DNA of 64,000 nt. Origin: Kibdelosporangium aridum. Lineage in GTDB: Bacteria; Actinomycetota; Actinomycetes; Mycobacteriales; Pseudonocardiaceae. The position numbers and the translations under genes were made by a program. Below the pieces are notes generated by a model that had not been told where the DNA came from, did not search any database, and saw only the letters and a list, made by a program, of their open reading frames with translations. The stretch spans positions 310,001 to 374,000 of the forward strand of contig NZ_FWXV01000002.1 of assembly GCF_900176515.1 (NCBI RefSeq). The letters are read 5' to 3'. Shown piece after piece: positions 63,879-64,000 of this stretch. How positions within the stretch are numbered: the stretch's first letter is position 1; the number at the start of each line of letters is the position of its first letter.

Positions 63879-64000
63879 AGTCCCACTTGATCCAGTTCGC
63901 GTTCGTGGCGGCGAAGAACCTGATCATCGCGGTGTCCGCGGGCGCGGCAGTCGGCCCGAGGTCGAACCGGCCGAGCTTGTTGTCCGTGTCAATGTCGTGA
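63841..64000 (-). CDS. C-terminal fragment of an unknown protein (cut by the window edge)
   Basis: The minus strand is open from the right edge to TGA at 63841-63843, giving about 53 codons ending VYLTVAPPDSR. The visible piece (GRFDLGPTAAPADTAMIRF, NANWIKWDCVYLTV) looks like a beta-rich or sugar-binding domain, but the family is not clear. Its last codons are duplicated 52 bp downstream on the minus strand. Confidence 0.6.
   Translation of the reverse strand, partial: HDIDTDNKLGRFDLGPTAAPADTAMIRFFAATNANWIKWDCVYLTVAPPDSR

Overview
This window is high-GC actinobacterial DNA, most likely from the Pseudonocardiales (genus not resolvable). GTG and TTG starts, WhiB proteins, MtrAB-LpqB, coenzyme F420 genes and LppX/LprG-like lipoproteins all point there. 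The backbone follows the Mycobacterium tuberculosis block from whiB1 (Rv3219) to wbbL (Rv3265c), interrupted by accessory segments.

Layout: 0-2.4 kb holds a secreted trypsin-like protease (cut by the left edge), a small membrane protein and a lipid kinase. 2.4-10.8 kb is conserved: whiB1, the PdtaS-like kinase, a biotin-carrier protein, a 24-codon ribosomal protein bL37 gene, rsrA/sigR with a SigR-type autoregulatory promoter, a YbaK deacylase, a hydrolase, an SRAP protein, aroA and rsgA. 10.8-19.7 kb is accessory: a lipoprotein, a repeat-rich 870-bp gap, pruA with a WS/DGAT-like gene, an rRNA methyltransferase, an AT-rich secreted protein and a racemase/LysR pair. 19.7-30.1 kb is conserved again: secA (with an unusually large insertion), hpf, comF, lpqB-mtrB-mtrA and tmk. 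30.1-34 kb is accessory: two tandem secreted HAF-repeat proteins, a small membrane-tailed protein and an XRE regulator. 34-46.9 kb carries ahcY, a membrane hydrolase, an APC permease-GlmL-methyltransferase operon, a CDF transporter and the mannose genes manA/manB. 46.9-57.9 kb carries a zincin-like protein, a giant GT2 membrane protein, whiB2, an M50 protease, an MmyB-type regulator/SDR pair, fbiA-fbiB, a Nudix protein and an AlkA-like glycosylase. 57.9-64 kb is a sugar-polymer cluster: GDP-mannose pyrophosphorylase plus four glycosyltransferases.

Functional themes are envelope biogenesis (mannose activation, glycosyltransferases, SecA, MtrAB-LpqB), thiol-redox stress (SigR/RsrA), F420 synthesis and housekeeping. 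I found no CRISPR array, tRNA, rRNA, prophage or insertion sequence. The most unusual observations are the roughly 220-residue segment in the SecA VAR position, a three-copy palindromic element that brackets a tandem array next to pruA, a second array sharing its core beside ybaK, an orphan GlmL in a permease operon, an alpha/beta-hydrolase fold apparently split by a membrane domain, and a WS/DGAT protein lacking the catalytic second histidine.
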